From assembly GCF_016908495.1 (NCBI RefSeq), contig NZ_JAFBDZ010000007.1, forward strand, positions 100,714 through 164,713: a stretch of DNA of 64,000 nucleotides. Direction: 5' to 3'. Below are positions 42,017 to 51,514 of the stretch, piece by piece (the stretch's first letter is position 1; each line of letters opens with the position of its first letter). The notes below the pieces were generated by a model. It saw only the letters and a program-made list of their open reading frames with translations, ran no database searches and had not been told where the DNA came from. The DNA is from Rossellomorea pakistanensis (GTDB taxonomy: Bacteria > Bacillota > Bacilli > Bacillales > Bacillaceae_B). The position numbers were made by a program, and so were the translations under genes.

Positions 42017-42130
42017 TTGTTTGCTTTTAAGTAAACATATTAAAATAACGTTTGTTCATTCATTGACAACAAGCAAACGCTATATTAAAATGTTTGTTAT
42101 TAACCAAACTTCCGAAACCTATGTTTGATA
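42017..42130 (+). promoter_or_regulatory. DUF2087 promoter with clustered GTTTG/CAAAC boxes
   Basis: TTGACA, a 17-base spacer and TAAAAT form a good promoter. Around it the pentamer GTTTG or its complement occurs at least six times within about 100 bases. These include AACGTTTGTT upstream of the -35 and AGCAAACGCT inside the spacer, which are inverted to each other. This looks like a multi-site operator. Confidence 0.6.
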
Positions 42131-42162
42131 CTAAATAAACTTTTATTGGATGTGTTTATATA

Positions 42163-42918
42163 ATGGAGAAATCAGATATTTTTTGGAATGCCTCATTGGC
42201 TGAATTGAAACAGGGATATATTCAGGAAAAAGAATCTTATATATGCCTGTTATGTGGTGAGAAATTTGAAAAAGGTATTATTTACCCTCATGAGAATATT
42301 TTTTATGAAGCTGAAAGATACATGCGTATTCATATCGAAAACACCCATCAATCAGTATTTGAATACTTAATCGGACTTGATAAGAAACTTACAGGTCTTA
42401 CCGACCATCAGAATCATCTCCTTCGCCTCTTTTATCAAGGAAAAAGCGATAAAGATGTCCAGAAAGAAACCGGCATTGGAAGTACCTCTACGATAAGGCA
42501 TCACCGTTTTGCGTTAAAGGAGAAGGAACGTCAAGCTAGGATCTTTTTGGCGATTATGGAACTATTAAAAGAAAAGGATGAGTATGCGCCAGCCTTTATC
42601 TCTCCTCATAAAACAGCCAAAATGGTCGATGATCGATACGCTGTTACGAAAGAGGAGCAACAAGAAATCATTAAGAAGTTTTTACCTGAAGGATTAAGTG
42701 GTCGATTAAAGAAATTTCCTCCGAAAGAAAAACAACGACTGATTGTTCTTCGGGAAATCATAAAACGATTCGAAAGTGATGTCATCTATACTGAAAAAGA
42801 AATTAATCAGCTTTTAAACGAAATGTTTGATGATTATGTCATGATTAGAAGATATTTAATCGAATACGGCTTTTTAGATCGAAAGTCAGATGGAAGTCAA
42901 TATTGGCTGAAAAAATAA
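42163..42918 (+). CDS. DUF2087-domain regulator-like protein with N-terminal zinc finger
   Basis: A 251-residue protein. Residues 25-60 contain CLLCGEKF and HIENTHQ, a CxxC...HxxxxH finger. A LuxR-like helix region follows (LTDHQNHLLRLFYQGKSDKD, then GIGSTSTIRHHRFALKEK). The C-terminal DUF2087 part reads KKFPPKEKQRLIVLREII and ends DRKSDGSQYWLKK. DNA binding is likely. Clustered repeats at its promoter suggest autoregulation. It precedes a GIY-YIG gene by 23 bases and may be cotranscribed with it. Confidence 0.78.
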   Translation: MEKSDIFWNASLAELKQGYIQEKESYICLLCGEKFEKGIIYPHENIFYEAERYMRIHIENTHQSVFEYLIGLDKKLTGLTDHQNHLLRLFYQGKSDKDVQKETGIGSTSTIRHHRFALKEKERQARIFLAIMELLKEKDEYAPAFISPHKTAKMVDDRYAVTKEEQQEIIKKFLPEGLSGRLKKFPPKEKQRLIVLREIIKRFESDVIYTEKEINQLLNEMFDDYVMIRRYLIEYGFLDRKSDGSQYWLKK

Positions 42919-42941
42919 CGAAAGAAAGTGAGTGAATCCAA

Positions 42942-43301
42942 ATGGATCGAAAAAAGGAACTAAAACAGCTATATAAAGAAGTACCAATCAAAGCGGGTAT
43001 TTATCAAATTAAAAATTCAAAAAATGAAAAGATTTTTATCGGAAGTACAAGAAATTTCAAAACGTTAAACGGGGTAAAATTTAGTCTAGAAGCAGGTACA
43101 CATAGCAACAAAGCGCTTCAAGAAGAATGGAGCCAATTTGGAAAAGACGCTTTCAGTATAGACGTAATAGAAACACTCAAAAAGAAAGACGACCCATATT
43201 TTAACGAAAAAGAAGCGTTGTCGGAACTAGAGAATAAGTGGTTAGAACACCTTCAACCGTATGGGGAACGAGGATATAACAAGAGAAAATCCCGTTCATA
43301 A
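42942..43301 (+). CDS. GIY-YIG family small nuclease-like protein
   Basis: A 119-residue single-domain protein. The GIY motif is AGIYQIKN and the second motif is changed to FIG (KIFIGSTRNF). A conserved Arg follows in the same stretch and a Glu occurs in ENKWLEHLQPYG. Stand-alone GIY-YIG proteins of this size paired with DUF2087 genes are frequent in bacilli. The nuclease role is untested. RBS GAAAGTGAG. Confidence 0.75.
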   Translation: MDRKKELKQLYKEVPIKAGIYQIKNSKNEKIFIGSTRNFKTLNGVKFSLEAGTHSNKALQEEWSQFGKDAFSIDVIETLKKKDDPYFNEKEALSELENKWLEHLQPYGERGYNKRKSRS

Positions 43302-43322
43302 GTTTACAGGAGTTAAGGTTCA

Positions 43323-43756
43323 ATGAATAAATCTACTTATGCTTTGCACATAGCTAAACCTATGATTGCTTTTCTCATCCCTGTGTTTTTCGCCAGTGTC
43401 TTAAAATCATTAGGTCAAGTGCTTGGAATTATTGTAGTCGGGCAAACTTGGAGTGGATTCTTTGACAGCTATTTCTGCCTTTTTCCATTATTCTTTTTCC
43501 TAATATCATTTATAATCGGCATTGGCTTTGGAAGCTCGATTCTAGTTGGGCAATCTTACGGTGGTGGAAATATCGCAAAAGTAAAGGAAGTTGTTGGAGT
43601 TACATTAGTTTTTACGACTTATCACTTTTCACCATACTTGAGATCAATGGAGTATGGCTAGCATACCCCATTGCTTTCATAGTCAATTTCCTGGCTTATT
43701 CAACTTATCACCATTTTTTCTGGAAAAGGAAATCCTTAAAAGCACTATTGAATTAA
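43323..43756 (+). pseudogene. MATE-family efflux pump remnant with internal deletion
   Basis: The first about 95 codons match the N-terminus of a MATE transporter: FGSSILVGQSYGGGNIAKVK and then EVVGVTL. The frame then leaves the family. In another frame the sequence EINGVWLAYPIAFIVNFLA continues to FFWKRKSLKALLN and a stop, which is a typical MATE C-terminus. Roughly the middle two thirds of a normal 450-residue protein are missing, and the join is out of frame. It is not functional. Confidence 0.78.
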
Positions 43757-44122
43757 ACTTACAGAATAATGAAGCTGTTTGTTGTTCTATAACAAGTAGC
43801 TTCATTTACTCCATTGATTATCAAGCCTTTATCCACCTGATGACTTTAGTTCAATAAGCCTTCCCCATTAAAGGGTCCTTAGATGAAAACAGACGCATTT
43901 CTTGTTAGAGAAAACGCGCCTTTTTGTTGAAGATCATTGCTTAAACCTTTTTCAGGATAAGCACCCTTTTAATTTTATAGGTACACAGATTTCACAATAA
44001 TCGCTATAAATATTTTCCTCAATGTCTCTTTCAAAAATCGGCTTGTTATCCATTTGATAGCTCTGATTAGTAGTTCGGAAAAAATATATTATAAGTGTAT
44101 TTGTATTTCGTGAGCTTGTAAA
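43757..44122. other. intergenic region with one weak terminator
   Basis: A weak hairpin CGCATTTCT/AGAGAAAACGCG followed by CCTTTTT at about 43893-43926 could end the plus-strand transcripts. The remaining bases carry no gene or structure I can support. Confidence 0.4.
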
Positions 44123-46555
44123 TTATAAATATTGTCCTGTCACAGATGATTGATTCGCCCTGATGTCACTTGGTGTTCCTTTTGCAATAATTTGTCCTCC
44201 TTTGACACCACCTTCTGGACCTAAATCAATAATCCAATCACTCATATTGATCATATGAATGTTATGTTCGACCATGATTATTGAATTACCTTTATCGATT
44301 AAACGGTTGAATAATTCTAACAAGTATTGAATGTCATAAGGATGTAGACCTGTTGAAGGTTCGTCTAGTAAGAACAGACTTTTTTGTTTATTTTTCTTCA
44401 TTAAGGAAGTTGATAACTTTAATCGTTGACCTTCACCACCGGATAAGGTAGTAAGTGATTGACCAAGTTTTAAATAACCTAATCCGATTTCAGTTAATAA
44501 TTTGAGGATTTTGTGGATTTTTGATTCGTTATTGAAAATATCTAATGCTTCTTCAACTGAACACTCTAAGCAGTCATTTATATTATGGTCATTGTACGTG
44601 ATATTGAGGATGTTTTCTTTGAAACGTTTACCTCTACACGTTGGACAGACAACTTCTATATCATTAAAAAATAACATGTTACTCATAACATAGCCAAGTC
44701 CTTCACATGTCTCGCAACGTCCACCATTTGTATTGAATGAGAAGTGTTTAGATGTAAGACCTTGTACTTTACTATCCTCGAGTTTGGCAAAAAGATTTCG
44801 AATGTCTGTAAATACATTGGTATATGTAGCAACATTTGAGCGTTTCATTTTTGTAATACTTGTTTGATTAATTGTTATGATTTCTTCAAATTGGTCTAAT
44901 CCTGAAACATTGTTAGCTTCTTCTCCTACGACATCAAATATTAGTGAAGATTTACCTGACCCTGAGACACCCGTTACACTTACAAGGGATTCAGTAGGAA
45001 TGGTTACACTTACAGAAGCAAGATTATGACGCGTGGCGTCTTGAATCTGAATAGGTGTTTTTCCTGATTGTCTAACGTTTTGTTTAGGTTGACTTCTGTT
45101 TGATATATAGTCTTTAATTAGGGATTTCACATTATTTTTAAGGTCTCCTAATGTACCAGTACCAATTAGTTCGCCACCGTATCGGCCAGCTTTTGGTCCA
45201 ATCTCAATTAAATAATCAGCTTCTCTCATAACATCTGTATTATGTTCAATCACAAGAACGGTATTGCCTTTATCTCTTAGTTTTTTCATAATATCGATGA
45301 TCCCTTCAGTGTCTTTAGCATGAAGACTCGCTGTTGGTTCGTCGATAATATAAACAACATCTGTTAAATCTGAATCTAAGATGGCAGATAATCGAATACG
45401 TTGACTTTCACCGCCAGATAAAGTGTTTGTCCCACGTTCTAAAGTGAGATAACCGAGACCTAGACGTTTTATACGTTTAAGTTTTGTTTCTATATCACGA
45501 ATATAGACCTCAACTGCCGATTTTTCCTCCTCCGTTAAGTTCAAGCTACAATCATGGACCCAATCTAACAATTGATCTAAATCTAACGTTGAGATTTCTG
45601 TGATGGAACGATCCATCACTTTAACACTGCGACTTTGTTCGGTTAGTTTCGTGCCATTACAGTCAGGACATGTATCACTATAGAAAAAGATAGATTCTTT
45701 CCCCATATCTCCACTTTTTTCTTGATATTTACGCCAAAGGTTTGTCATAACACCTTCGAATTTACCATCACCAACTGTTTTCGGCTCTTTCTTATCCGTA
45801 AGCTTTCGAACTTCTTTACTGCTTGTACCATAGCAAAGTAAAGCATATTGTAATTCATTAAAATTTTTAAGAGGGGTGTTTGGTTCAAGTGGCTCATTGT
45901 AATAATTCATTGTACTTTTGATATTATCAAGTTGATACTCTAGGTAGCGGCCTTTCCATAATGCAATCGCACCATTTTCAATTGACAATTCCATATTCAA
46001 TAAGGAGTTTACATTAATTTGGATGACCTTACCGATGCCTTTACATTTTTGACAAGCACCTTCGATTGTGTTGTAAGAAAAGTGGCTTCGTGTGAATTTT
46101 TTATACTTGTGCTCACAATGAGGACAAATTTGAAAAACAGTAAAATCGCCATCTACATGTTCTGTTTCTTCAATGGCCTGAATGGGGTTAACTTTTTTCT
46201 TACAGTTTGGACATGAGCGGATACCAAGCTTCTCATAAATCATTCGTAAACTCGTATACATGGCTGTCTTAGTCCCTACTGTCGAACGAGGATTAGATGA
46301 CGTTTCTTGCTGCTTTAAACTTATAGCAGGAGAAGCACCACTAATATGTGCAACATTTGGTTTCTCTATGCCTTGCATACCCATTGCCTCTAGATATTGT
46401 CGTTGTGACTCATTAAAAAGAATATCATGTGCGAGTGTAGACTTGCCTGATCCAGAAACACCCGTTATCACTGTCAATTTACGTTTTGGGATCTTCACAC
46501 TAACATCTTTTAAATTGTGTTCGTTCGCCTGCTCAATACTTATCCATTCCGCCAT
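44123..46555 (-). CDS. UvrA-like double ABC ATPase (excinuclease subunit A paralogue)
   Basis: An 810-residue protein with two ABC modules. The Walker A motifs are GVSGSGKSTLAHD near residue 33 and GVSGSGKSSLIFD near 530. The signatures are TLSGGESQRIRLS and TLSGGEGQRLKLS. Zinc fingers CPNCKK/CPHC and CETCEGLGY are present. It is shorter than housekeeping UvrA (about 950), and the UvrB-binding insert appears reduced. Such paralogues (UvrA2, DrrC-like) are linked to tolerance of DNA-binding drugs in some bacteria. That role is inference here. RBS AGGAGGATG. Confidence 0.88.
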   Translation of the reverse strand: MAEWISIEQANEHNLKDVSVKIPKRKLTVITGVSGSGKSTLAHDILFNESQRQYLEAMGMQGIEKPNVAHISGASPAISLKQQETSSNPRSTVGTKTAMYTSLRMIYEKLGIRSCPNCKKKVNPIQAIEETEHVDGDFTVFQICPHCEHKYKKFTRSHFSYNTIEGACQKCKGIGKVIQINVNSLLNMELSIENGAIALWKGRYLEYQLDNIKSTMNYYNEPLEPNTPLKNFNELQYALLCYGTSSKEVRKLTDKKEPKTVGDGKFEGVMTNLWRKYQEKSGDMGKESIFFYSDTCPDCNGTKLTEQSRSVKVMDRSITEISTLDLDQLLDWVHDCSLNLTEEEKSAVEVYIRDIETKLKRIKRLGLGYLTLERGTNTLSGGESQRIRLSAILDSDLTDVVYIIDEPTASLHAKDTEGIIDIMKKLRDKGNTVLVIEHNTDVMREADYLIEIGPKAGRYGGELIGTGTLGDLKNNVKSLIKDYISNRSQPKQNVRQSGKTPIQIQDATRHNLASVSVTIPTESLVSVTGVSGSGKSSLIFDVVGEEANNVSGLDQFEEIITINQTSITKMKRSNVATYTNVFTDIRNLFAKLEDSKVQGLTSKHFSFNTNGGRCETCEGLGYVMSNMLFFNDIEVVCPTCRGKRFKENILNITYNDHNINDCLECSVEEALDIFNNESKIHKILKLLTEIGLGYLKLGQSLTTLSGGEGQRLKLSTSLMKKNKQKSLFLLDEPSTGLHPYDIQYLLELFNRLIDKGNSIIMVEHNIHMINMSDWIIDLGPEGGVKGGQIIAKGTPSDIRANQSSVTGQYL

Positions 46556-47071
46556 CACAACATCCTCCTTATTCTATTGGGGAAGTTATTATACATGTGA
46601 TCATAAGAGCATGCAAGTAATATCCTATAGAAATGCTCAAATCATTACACATGGTTTTTATTCAAGGGGATTGCTCGATTTTCGATAATGTTTCTTTTCG
46701 TTTATTTCAAATCCCTGCTGTTATTCCACAATATAGCCAATTTCATGCAAGTAGGCTCAGATCCTTATTCCGGAATGCGCCCATTAATGGAATATATAAA
46801 ATTGGTCTCAATACTAGATTCACTTTGTTAACAACCGACCTGGTAATATTAAAGGACTGTGTCCTCAAAGTTTCTATGTTCTTTGTAATAATCCATTATT
46901 GCACCTCATTTTTTTATCTAGTGTTTAAAAAGAGATTTTTCTACTAAATAAAGGTTCAACACAGAAAAGCATCTAATTCTCTCACCATAATGAAAAGATA
47001 TATAGTTCAACTAGGAATAAGTCCAGTCATTCTAGAATATATAGGTGAAAAGTGTAAATGGAGGGATTATT
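46556..47071. other. intergenic region with possible repeat, no supported gene
   Basis: About 515 bases. On the minus strand GGAATAAGGATCTGA and GGAATAACAGCAGGGATTTGA lie 44 bases apart and look like related units, preceded by GGCGCATTCC. One plus-strand frame of 104 codons crosses it without ribosome site or family resemblance. Confidence 0.4.
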
Positions 47072-47539
47072 TTGGCTTTTGTTGCGATTTATACGGTTGG
47101 TAGGTTAAAACATCCAAATGAACATCCTGCCTCTCGTGAGTTTTTTGAAGTGGGAAATGAAGTAATTCGACAGGCTGCTAAAACTGGATATCTAATAAAA
47201 GAATTTTCACCTAATAGAGTACTTTTCCCTGAGAAAGCGGTCAGAGGAGAGGGGTCTCCTATTCTCACACTAACAGTATGGAAGAGCCTTCAATCTCTAT
47301 ATCGTTTTACCTATTCGGGTCAACATATGCAAGCTTTACGGGAAAGGAACAAGTGGTTTGAATCTCTTCAAGAGAGACAACCTAATTATGTGGTGTGGTG
47401 GACAGAAAAGGTAACGGATGTTTCATGGAAGGAGGCTTTCAAGAGATACGACTTTTATATTCAACATGGACCAGATCCTTTTGCATTTGACTTTAAGCAC
47501 GCATTTGATGAATTGGGGGAGAGGATCTTCCTTAATTAG
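47072..47539 (+). CDS. DUF3291-family protein
   Basis: A 155-residue soluble protein starting at TTG (MAFVAIYTVGRLKHPNEHPA) behind GGAGGG. The family block LTVWKSLQSLYRFTYSGQH, then ALRERNKWF, is clear. It ends in FAFDFKHAFDELG. The dimeric ferredoxin-like fold resembles antibiotic-biosynthesis monooxygenases, but no activity is known. Confidence 0.8.
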   Translation: MAFVAIYTVGRLKHPNEHPASREFFEVGNEVIRQAAKTGYLIKEFSPNRVLFPEKAVRGEGSPILTLTVWKSLQSLYRFTYSGQHMQALRERNKWFESLQERQPNYVVWWTEKVTDVSWKEAFKRYDFYIQHGPDPFAFDFKHAFDELGERIFLN

Positions 47540-47888
47540 CTGAGATCAATTCTCCTGCTCTGTATAGGAAGCAGAGTATCTTCTTATTGAACAAACCTGA
47601 CCTTTAATTGATTATAGACGAAGCTAAAATGACTGCTGAAACAGTCCATCGTTGTTCAATTCTTGCGCCGAGATCATTTTTTTAGAAAAAAGCACCTACA
47701 CAAATAAATTCGGCAATCAAAATTAACTTGTTTCACTTTTTTCTTAATAAAACGAACAATTTTATCTGAATTCCACCATTTCCATCCTTAGATAGAAGGA
47801 AGAATAAGTTCTACATGCTTCCATTTGAATAAATTGTCAATTATTTGTTACGCCAGTTAGTAGGAAATTACATTAGGAGGCACTCGTT
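47540..47888. other. intergenic region, weak hairpin only
   Basis: CTCTG/CAGAG form a short hairpin just after the DUF3291 stop, perhaps a weak terminator. The rest, about 300 AT-rich bases, shows nothing beyond the promoter region expected for the next gene. Confidence 0.35.
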
Positions 47889-48503
47889 TTGGATTTAGAT
47901 TGGATTTGGAAAGCAATACTTATTGTGATTGTTGGGTTTCTTATTTTGCGATTAGCTGGAAGGAAATCCATTTCTCAGCTGACAGTTGCACAAACAGTCC
48001 TCATGATATCTATAGGAAATTTAATCATTCAGCCAGTAACCGAAAAAAACATCTGGATAACCTTTTTAATCGTATTATTGCTAATATTTGTCTTAATCAT
48101 AATAGAAAGCTTGCAGATCAAATTTGATAGGTTCGAAACTTTCATAACCGGAAAAGGAATAGATGTTATAGAGAATGGTGAAATCATTGAAAAGAATCTA
48201 AAAAAATTACGCATCACCATTGTCCAATTAGAAATGCGGTTACGTCAAGATAGCATCTCTAAAATTAGCGATGTGAAAACAGCAACCATCGAACCTAGTG
48301 GACAATTAGGGTATGTGCTAAAAGATTTTGCCCAATACGCCACTAAAGAAGATATTAAGGTTATATTAGATTATATTCATCATAAATTTCCTGCGGGTCA
48401 ACAACCCCCAGATATCACCAAAGATACAGCAGATAATCATTCTATTTTTTCAGAGGTAGATAGGAATGAACATGTTATACCTCCACCTAAGCATTTAGAG
48501 TAA
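47889..48503 (+). CDS. DUF421-family membrane protein (YetF-like)
   Basis: A 204-residue protein with three N-terminal helices (about 7-22, 33-50 and 57-75) and a cytoplasmic YetF-type domain. Family marks are LRLAGRKSISQLTVAQTVLM near residue 20 and ENGEIIEKNLKKLRIT near 95. A later MRLRQDSISKISDVKTATIE covers the conserved Leu/Arg patch. Homologues are spore-associated membrane proteins in bacilli; the role is undefined. It starts at TTG behind AGGAGG. Confidence 0.85.
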   Translation: MDLDWIWKAILIVIVGFLILRLAGRKSISQLTVAQTVLMISIGNLIIQPVTEKNIWITFLIVLLLIFVLIIIESLQIKFDRFETFITGKGIDVIENGEIIEKNLKKLRITIVQLEMRLRQDSISKISDVKTATIEPSGQLGYVLKDFAQYATKEDIKVILDYIHHKFPAGQQPPDITKDTADNHSIFSEVDRNEHVIPPPKHLE

Positions 48504-48714
48504 CCAACACTTTGCCAGCGGACCTTTTACAACAACCCAAAGACCAACATCCGTGAGACGAAGTCTAACTTCCCTAAATAATGGATAAAAGAGATTAAAA
48601 AGTACCTATCTTATTTTGAATAGGAACATATTATTTACGCTTTTCCGTTAACTTGGTAGATTTCCCATTAAGCAACAGTTGCTAGTTCTTGACTGATTTC
48701 CCCCCAATATTGAT
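48504..48714. other. intergenic region between converging genes
   Basis: About 210 bases between the DUF421 stop and the nrnB terminator. No gene or clear structure is visible. Confidence 0.35.
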
Positions 48715-48760
48715 AAAAAACCCGAAGGTCTGCCGGAAAAGTACCGAAAAAAACCTTCGG
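48715..48760 (-). terminator. terminator of nrnB
   Basis: On the minus strand CCGAAGGT and ACCTTCGG form the stem around a 23-base loop, followed by six Ts. Confidence 0.82.
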
Positions 48761-48818
48761 ATTAGAAACGTTGATTTTAGATAGAGACAACATCCTGTTG
48801 CTTTGAAACAAAGTTTGA

Positions 48819-50000
48819 TTATTTAGCCTTTTTTACTTCTTCCATTAAGTATCTTACGAAAATATCATCTTTTACAAGCCATGCTGAATATTTTCTTTTT
48901 AAGTACTTTTCTGCTTCTTCAAAACTTGGATGGGTCTGTTCCGTTATTGTTTTATTTTTTTCAATCCCCCATTCTCCATTTTCTAAAGGATAGATAAGAT
49001 AGATCTCGTCCCTTCTGTTTTTATACATGATACCAAAAGTGGATTCTTTTACATTATATCGATTTCTTTTCGCATCTTCTGGTAACGGTTCCAGATGAAA
49101 GGTATTAATTACGAATTGCTTATAGGCATCTTCTGTTAAGGTGCAGCCGGATGCTTTTGCATGTCCCCCGCCACCGAATTGTGCAGCAACTTCAGACACA
49201 TCAATATGATCGTGGATTGTTCGAAATCCCATTCGTTTGCCGCCAATATTTAATATGGCTATATAATCTAGGTGCGGGTTTTCTTTACCGAGTTCATTCC
49301 CGAGTTCTGAGTGATACGATTCCGCATAAACCACACCCGCAAAAAGTCCCCCAACCTCTGTTTGAACGAGCTCCCTTCTTTTCCTGCGAATATATCTGTC
49401 AATTTTATTTTCTTCCATATCAAGGATTTTTGTTTCAAATTCATCAAAGTGGAAATGATCACTCGTTTGCAGCCGGGAAATCATTTTTTCTTCAAATTCA
49501 TCTATTGAAAGAAGAAAGAATAAGGCATTCAGTCGCTGTGCATGGTGGTTTTCATTTTTCTCCCACTCCCACGTATCGTATTGTCTTACGAGTTCAACAA
49601 ATTCCGCTGTTGCGTCTGATGCCTCCATTAGTTGATGAGAAGTGAGGTATTCATATAATAAGGAAGTAGCTGAAGTTAACTTCCCTTCCTCACCCTCCAC
49701 CACAACGTGCCCCCACTTATAATCATTATAATGGAGAGCCGTTTTATGGTGATCAATTAACTTAAGCTTTCCTCCTGCTTGAAAGAGTTCTTCCAGTCTT
49801 TTTTCATTTTCATCACTTACGGACAAATCTGTAATAAATAAGAAAGTATCCTTACCATCATTTTCTAAAAACCATTCCACTTCACGATTAAGACCTGAAA
49901 TAGAGTTGTAGCGTACTTTGACCTGCTCACCAAAAGAAAGTTTTGCTAAAATACCGCAGCCCACTCCATCGAGATCATTATGAGATAACAGTTTATACAT
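48819..50000 (-). CDS. nrnB: DHH/DHHA1 phosphoesterase, nanoRNase NrnB-like
   Basis: A 393-residue cytoplasmic hydrolase. The DHH part has SHNDLDGVGCG at the start, ITDLSVSD near residue 56 and LIDHHKTA near 80, which supply the Mn2+ ligands. The DHHA1 part carries FGGGGHAKASGCTL near residue 280. It matches B. subtilis NrnB (YngD), which degrades short oligoribonucleotides, and perhaps pAp or pGpG. The ATG at MYKLLSH is chosen over a GTG three codons earlier because GAGGTG fits it. Confidence 0.85.
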   Translation of the reverse strand: MYKLLSHNDLDGVGCGILAKLSFGEQVKVRYNSISGLNREVEWFLENDGKDTFLFITDLSVSDENEKRLEELFQAGGKLKLIDHHKTALHYNDYKWGHVVVEGEEGKLTSATSLLYEYLTSHQLMEASDATAEFVELVRQYDTWEWEKNENHHAQRLNALFFLLSIDEFEEKMISRLQTSDHFHFDEFETKILDMEENKIDRYIRRKRRELVQTEVGGLFAGVVYAESYHSELGNELGKENPHLDYIAILNIGGKRMGFRTIHDHIDVSEVAAQFGGGGHAKASGCTLTEDAYKQFVINTFHLEPLPEDAKRNRYNVKESTFGIMYKNRRDEIYLIYPLENGEWGIEKNKTITEQTHPSFEEAEKYLKRKYSAWLVKDDIFVRYLMEEVKKAK

Positions 50001-50051
50001 ATTCTTCACCTCAAAAGATAGTATTGGTTTAACTATTGTTTAACATGTATA

Positions 50052-50091
50052 TAAAAAAAAGCTGACTCAAGGTCCTCCCTTTAAGTCAGCT
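50052..50091 (-). terminator. terminator of the DUF2599 gene
   Basis: On the minus strand AGCTGACT and AGTCAGCT form an 8-bp stem followed by eight Ts, about 190 bases after the DUF2599 stop. The bases between hold no gene. Confidence 0.8.
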
Positions 50092-50275
50092 AAATGATTT
50101 ATATAATGTCTTCACTTATTCCGCAATTGTGACGATAATTTATCAATCTTTTTTACAAAAACACATATCCTAGGGGTAATAGGCTTAGAAATAATGAACA
50201 CGCCACTTTACCATTTTACAGGAAAAGTACCGTTTATTTTAGCTTATGCCCAACTTTTATAAATATTAATTAATT

Positions 50276-51133
50276 TTAAGGATTACAAGCCTTAGCAACC
50301 GTTTGGGCATAGCTCACATTTGGCCTCGATGGTTCTAAATTCCAACTACTCTTTGTCCTGGCAAAGCTAGCATGGCAAAGAAACTGATCTTCCATACCAC
50401 CTGTGTTATACCAATTTGAACTACCACTATGAACTGCATATACTTTGTCCCAAGCATCAATGGCTCTTGCGGCTGCTTCACCTTGGTCAGGTGGGTATCT
50501 CAAATAAGAAGTAGGTTGTAGACTAAGAGATTTTACACCACTTCTAGTTATCCATGAGAAACCAGAAAAGTAGGTTGAATAATATGTTGCGCTTGCTATT
50601 AATTGAATCTCAACAGGTTCTGTAACATTATTTTTTGTCTCAACATTTAATTCTAAACGATCACCGTCTTTAATTTTCGCATTTAAATTTACTTTATCTT
50701 GATGCTCAACAACTCGTGTAGAAATTACTCCAATAGACTCATGATACTCGTTGTAAATATTTCCTGTACCATTTGTTTTACCTTCTTCACCCTGGTTAAG
50801 AATCAGGTATTCTCCATTGTGGAATTCAAATGGAATTTCAATGGTTGTACCACTAAGAGTTGGATTAATTGTAATAGATTGTTTTATGCTATTATTTTCT
50901 TTAATTTCCTCATGTTTAAGATTTAAACTTTCTGAATTTAACCCATTAAATAGTAACAATTTTGTGGATTCAGATTTAATTATTGGTGTTCCAATCCCGA
51001 TCTTATTTCCATCCTCAGTAGTTACCTCTACTGAAGGTGTGTTTGTTTCTGCACTTGCAAATTGCGCTTGATTTAATCCAAGCATCATTACCAATCCTAA
51101 AGATACCAAGCTAGATTTCTTTAAAATACTCAT
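50276..51133 (-). CDS. secreted DUF2599-domain protein
   Basis: A 285-residue exported protein. The signal peptide is residues 1-28 (SLVSLGLVMMLGLNQAQF, then ASA). The middle is beta-rich and acidic. The C-terminal 100 residues form a DUF2599 domain: SWITRSGVKSLSLQP, then WDKVYAVHSG, DQFLCHASFARTKSSWNLEP and a final ACNP, giving two Cys that may pair. The internal ATG is chosen because GAGGAG precedes it. Families with this domain are secreted and of unknown function. Confidence 0.78.
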   Translation of the reverse strand: MSILKKSSLVSLGLVMMLGLNQAQFASAETNTPSVEVTTEDGNKIGIGTPIIKSESTKLLLFNGLNSESLNLKHEEIKENNSIKQSITINPTLSGTTIEIPFEFHNGEYLILNQGEEGKTNGTGNIYNEYHESIGVISTRVVEHQDKVNLNAKIKDGDRLELNVETKNNVTEPVEIQLIASATYYSTYFSGFSWITRSGVKSLSLQPTSYLRYPPDQGEAAARAIDAWDKVYAVHSGSSNWYNTGGMEDQFLCHASFARTKSSWNLEPSRPNVSYAQTVAKACNP

Positions 51134-51158
51134 ACTATAATTCTCCTCATTTGTTTGT

Positions 51159-51170
51159 TGTTGCGCAACA
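51159..51170. repeat. 12-bp perfect palindrome in the DUF2599 leader
   Basis: TGTTGCGCAACA lies 26 bases before the DUF2599 start, in the untranslated leader. It may be an operator or an RNA hairpin close to the ribosome site. Confidence 0.5.
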
Positions 51171-51514
51171 TGGATAATATTATAATATTTGTAATTAAAT
51201 TGAAATAACTTATTTCGAATATTACCAAAAGAATAATTAGTTAACCAAAATAATATTGACGTTAACAATTTTATGTTATTTAATAAAGTCGCAGGATAAA
51301 AAGTCAAGGAGATGGTTGTATGGGGTGAACATAAGAGTTTCTATTTAAGAAATTCAATGTGGAAAAATATAAATGGTCAAAGAGATAGATATAGTTGTCA
51401 TTTTGACACGATTCAAAATAAAAAATCCATAGAATTTAGAAATTATATGACAAAATAGCGGTTTATATTAATATGATAAAATCAACCACGATCATAAGCG
51501 TAGAGGTGTTTGTA

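Noticed and set aside
46633..46947. Plus-strand frame of 104 codons
   Set aside because: No ribosome site and no protein-like conservation visible; overlaps possible repeat blocks.
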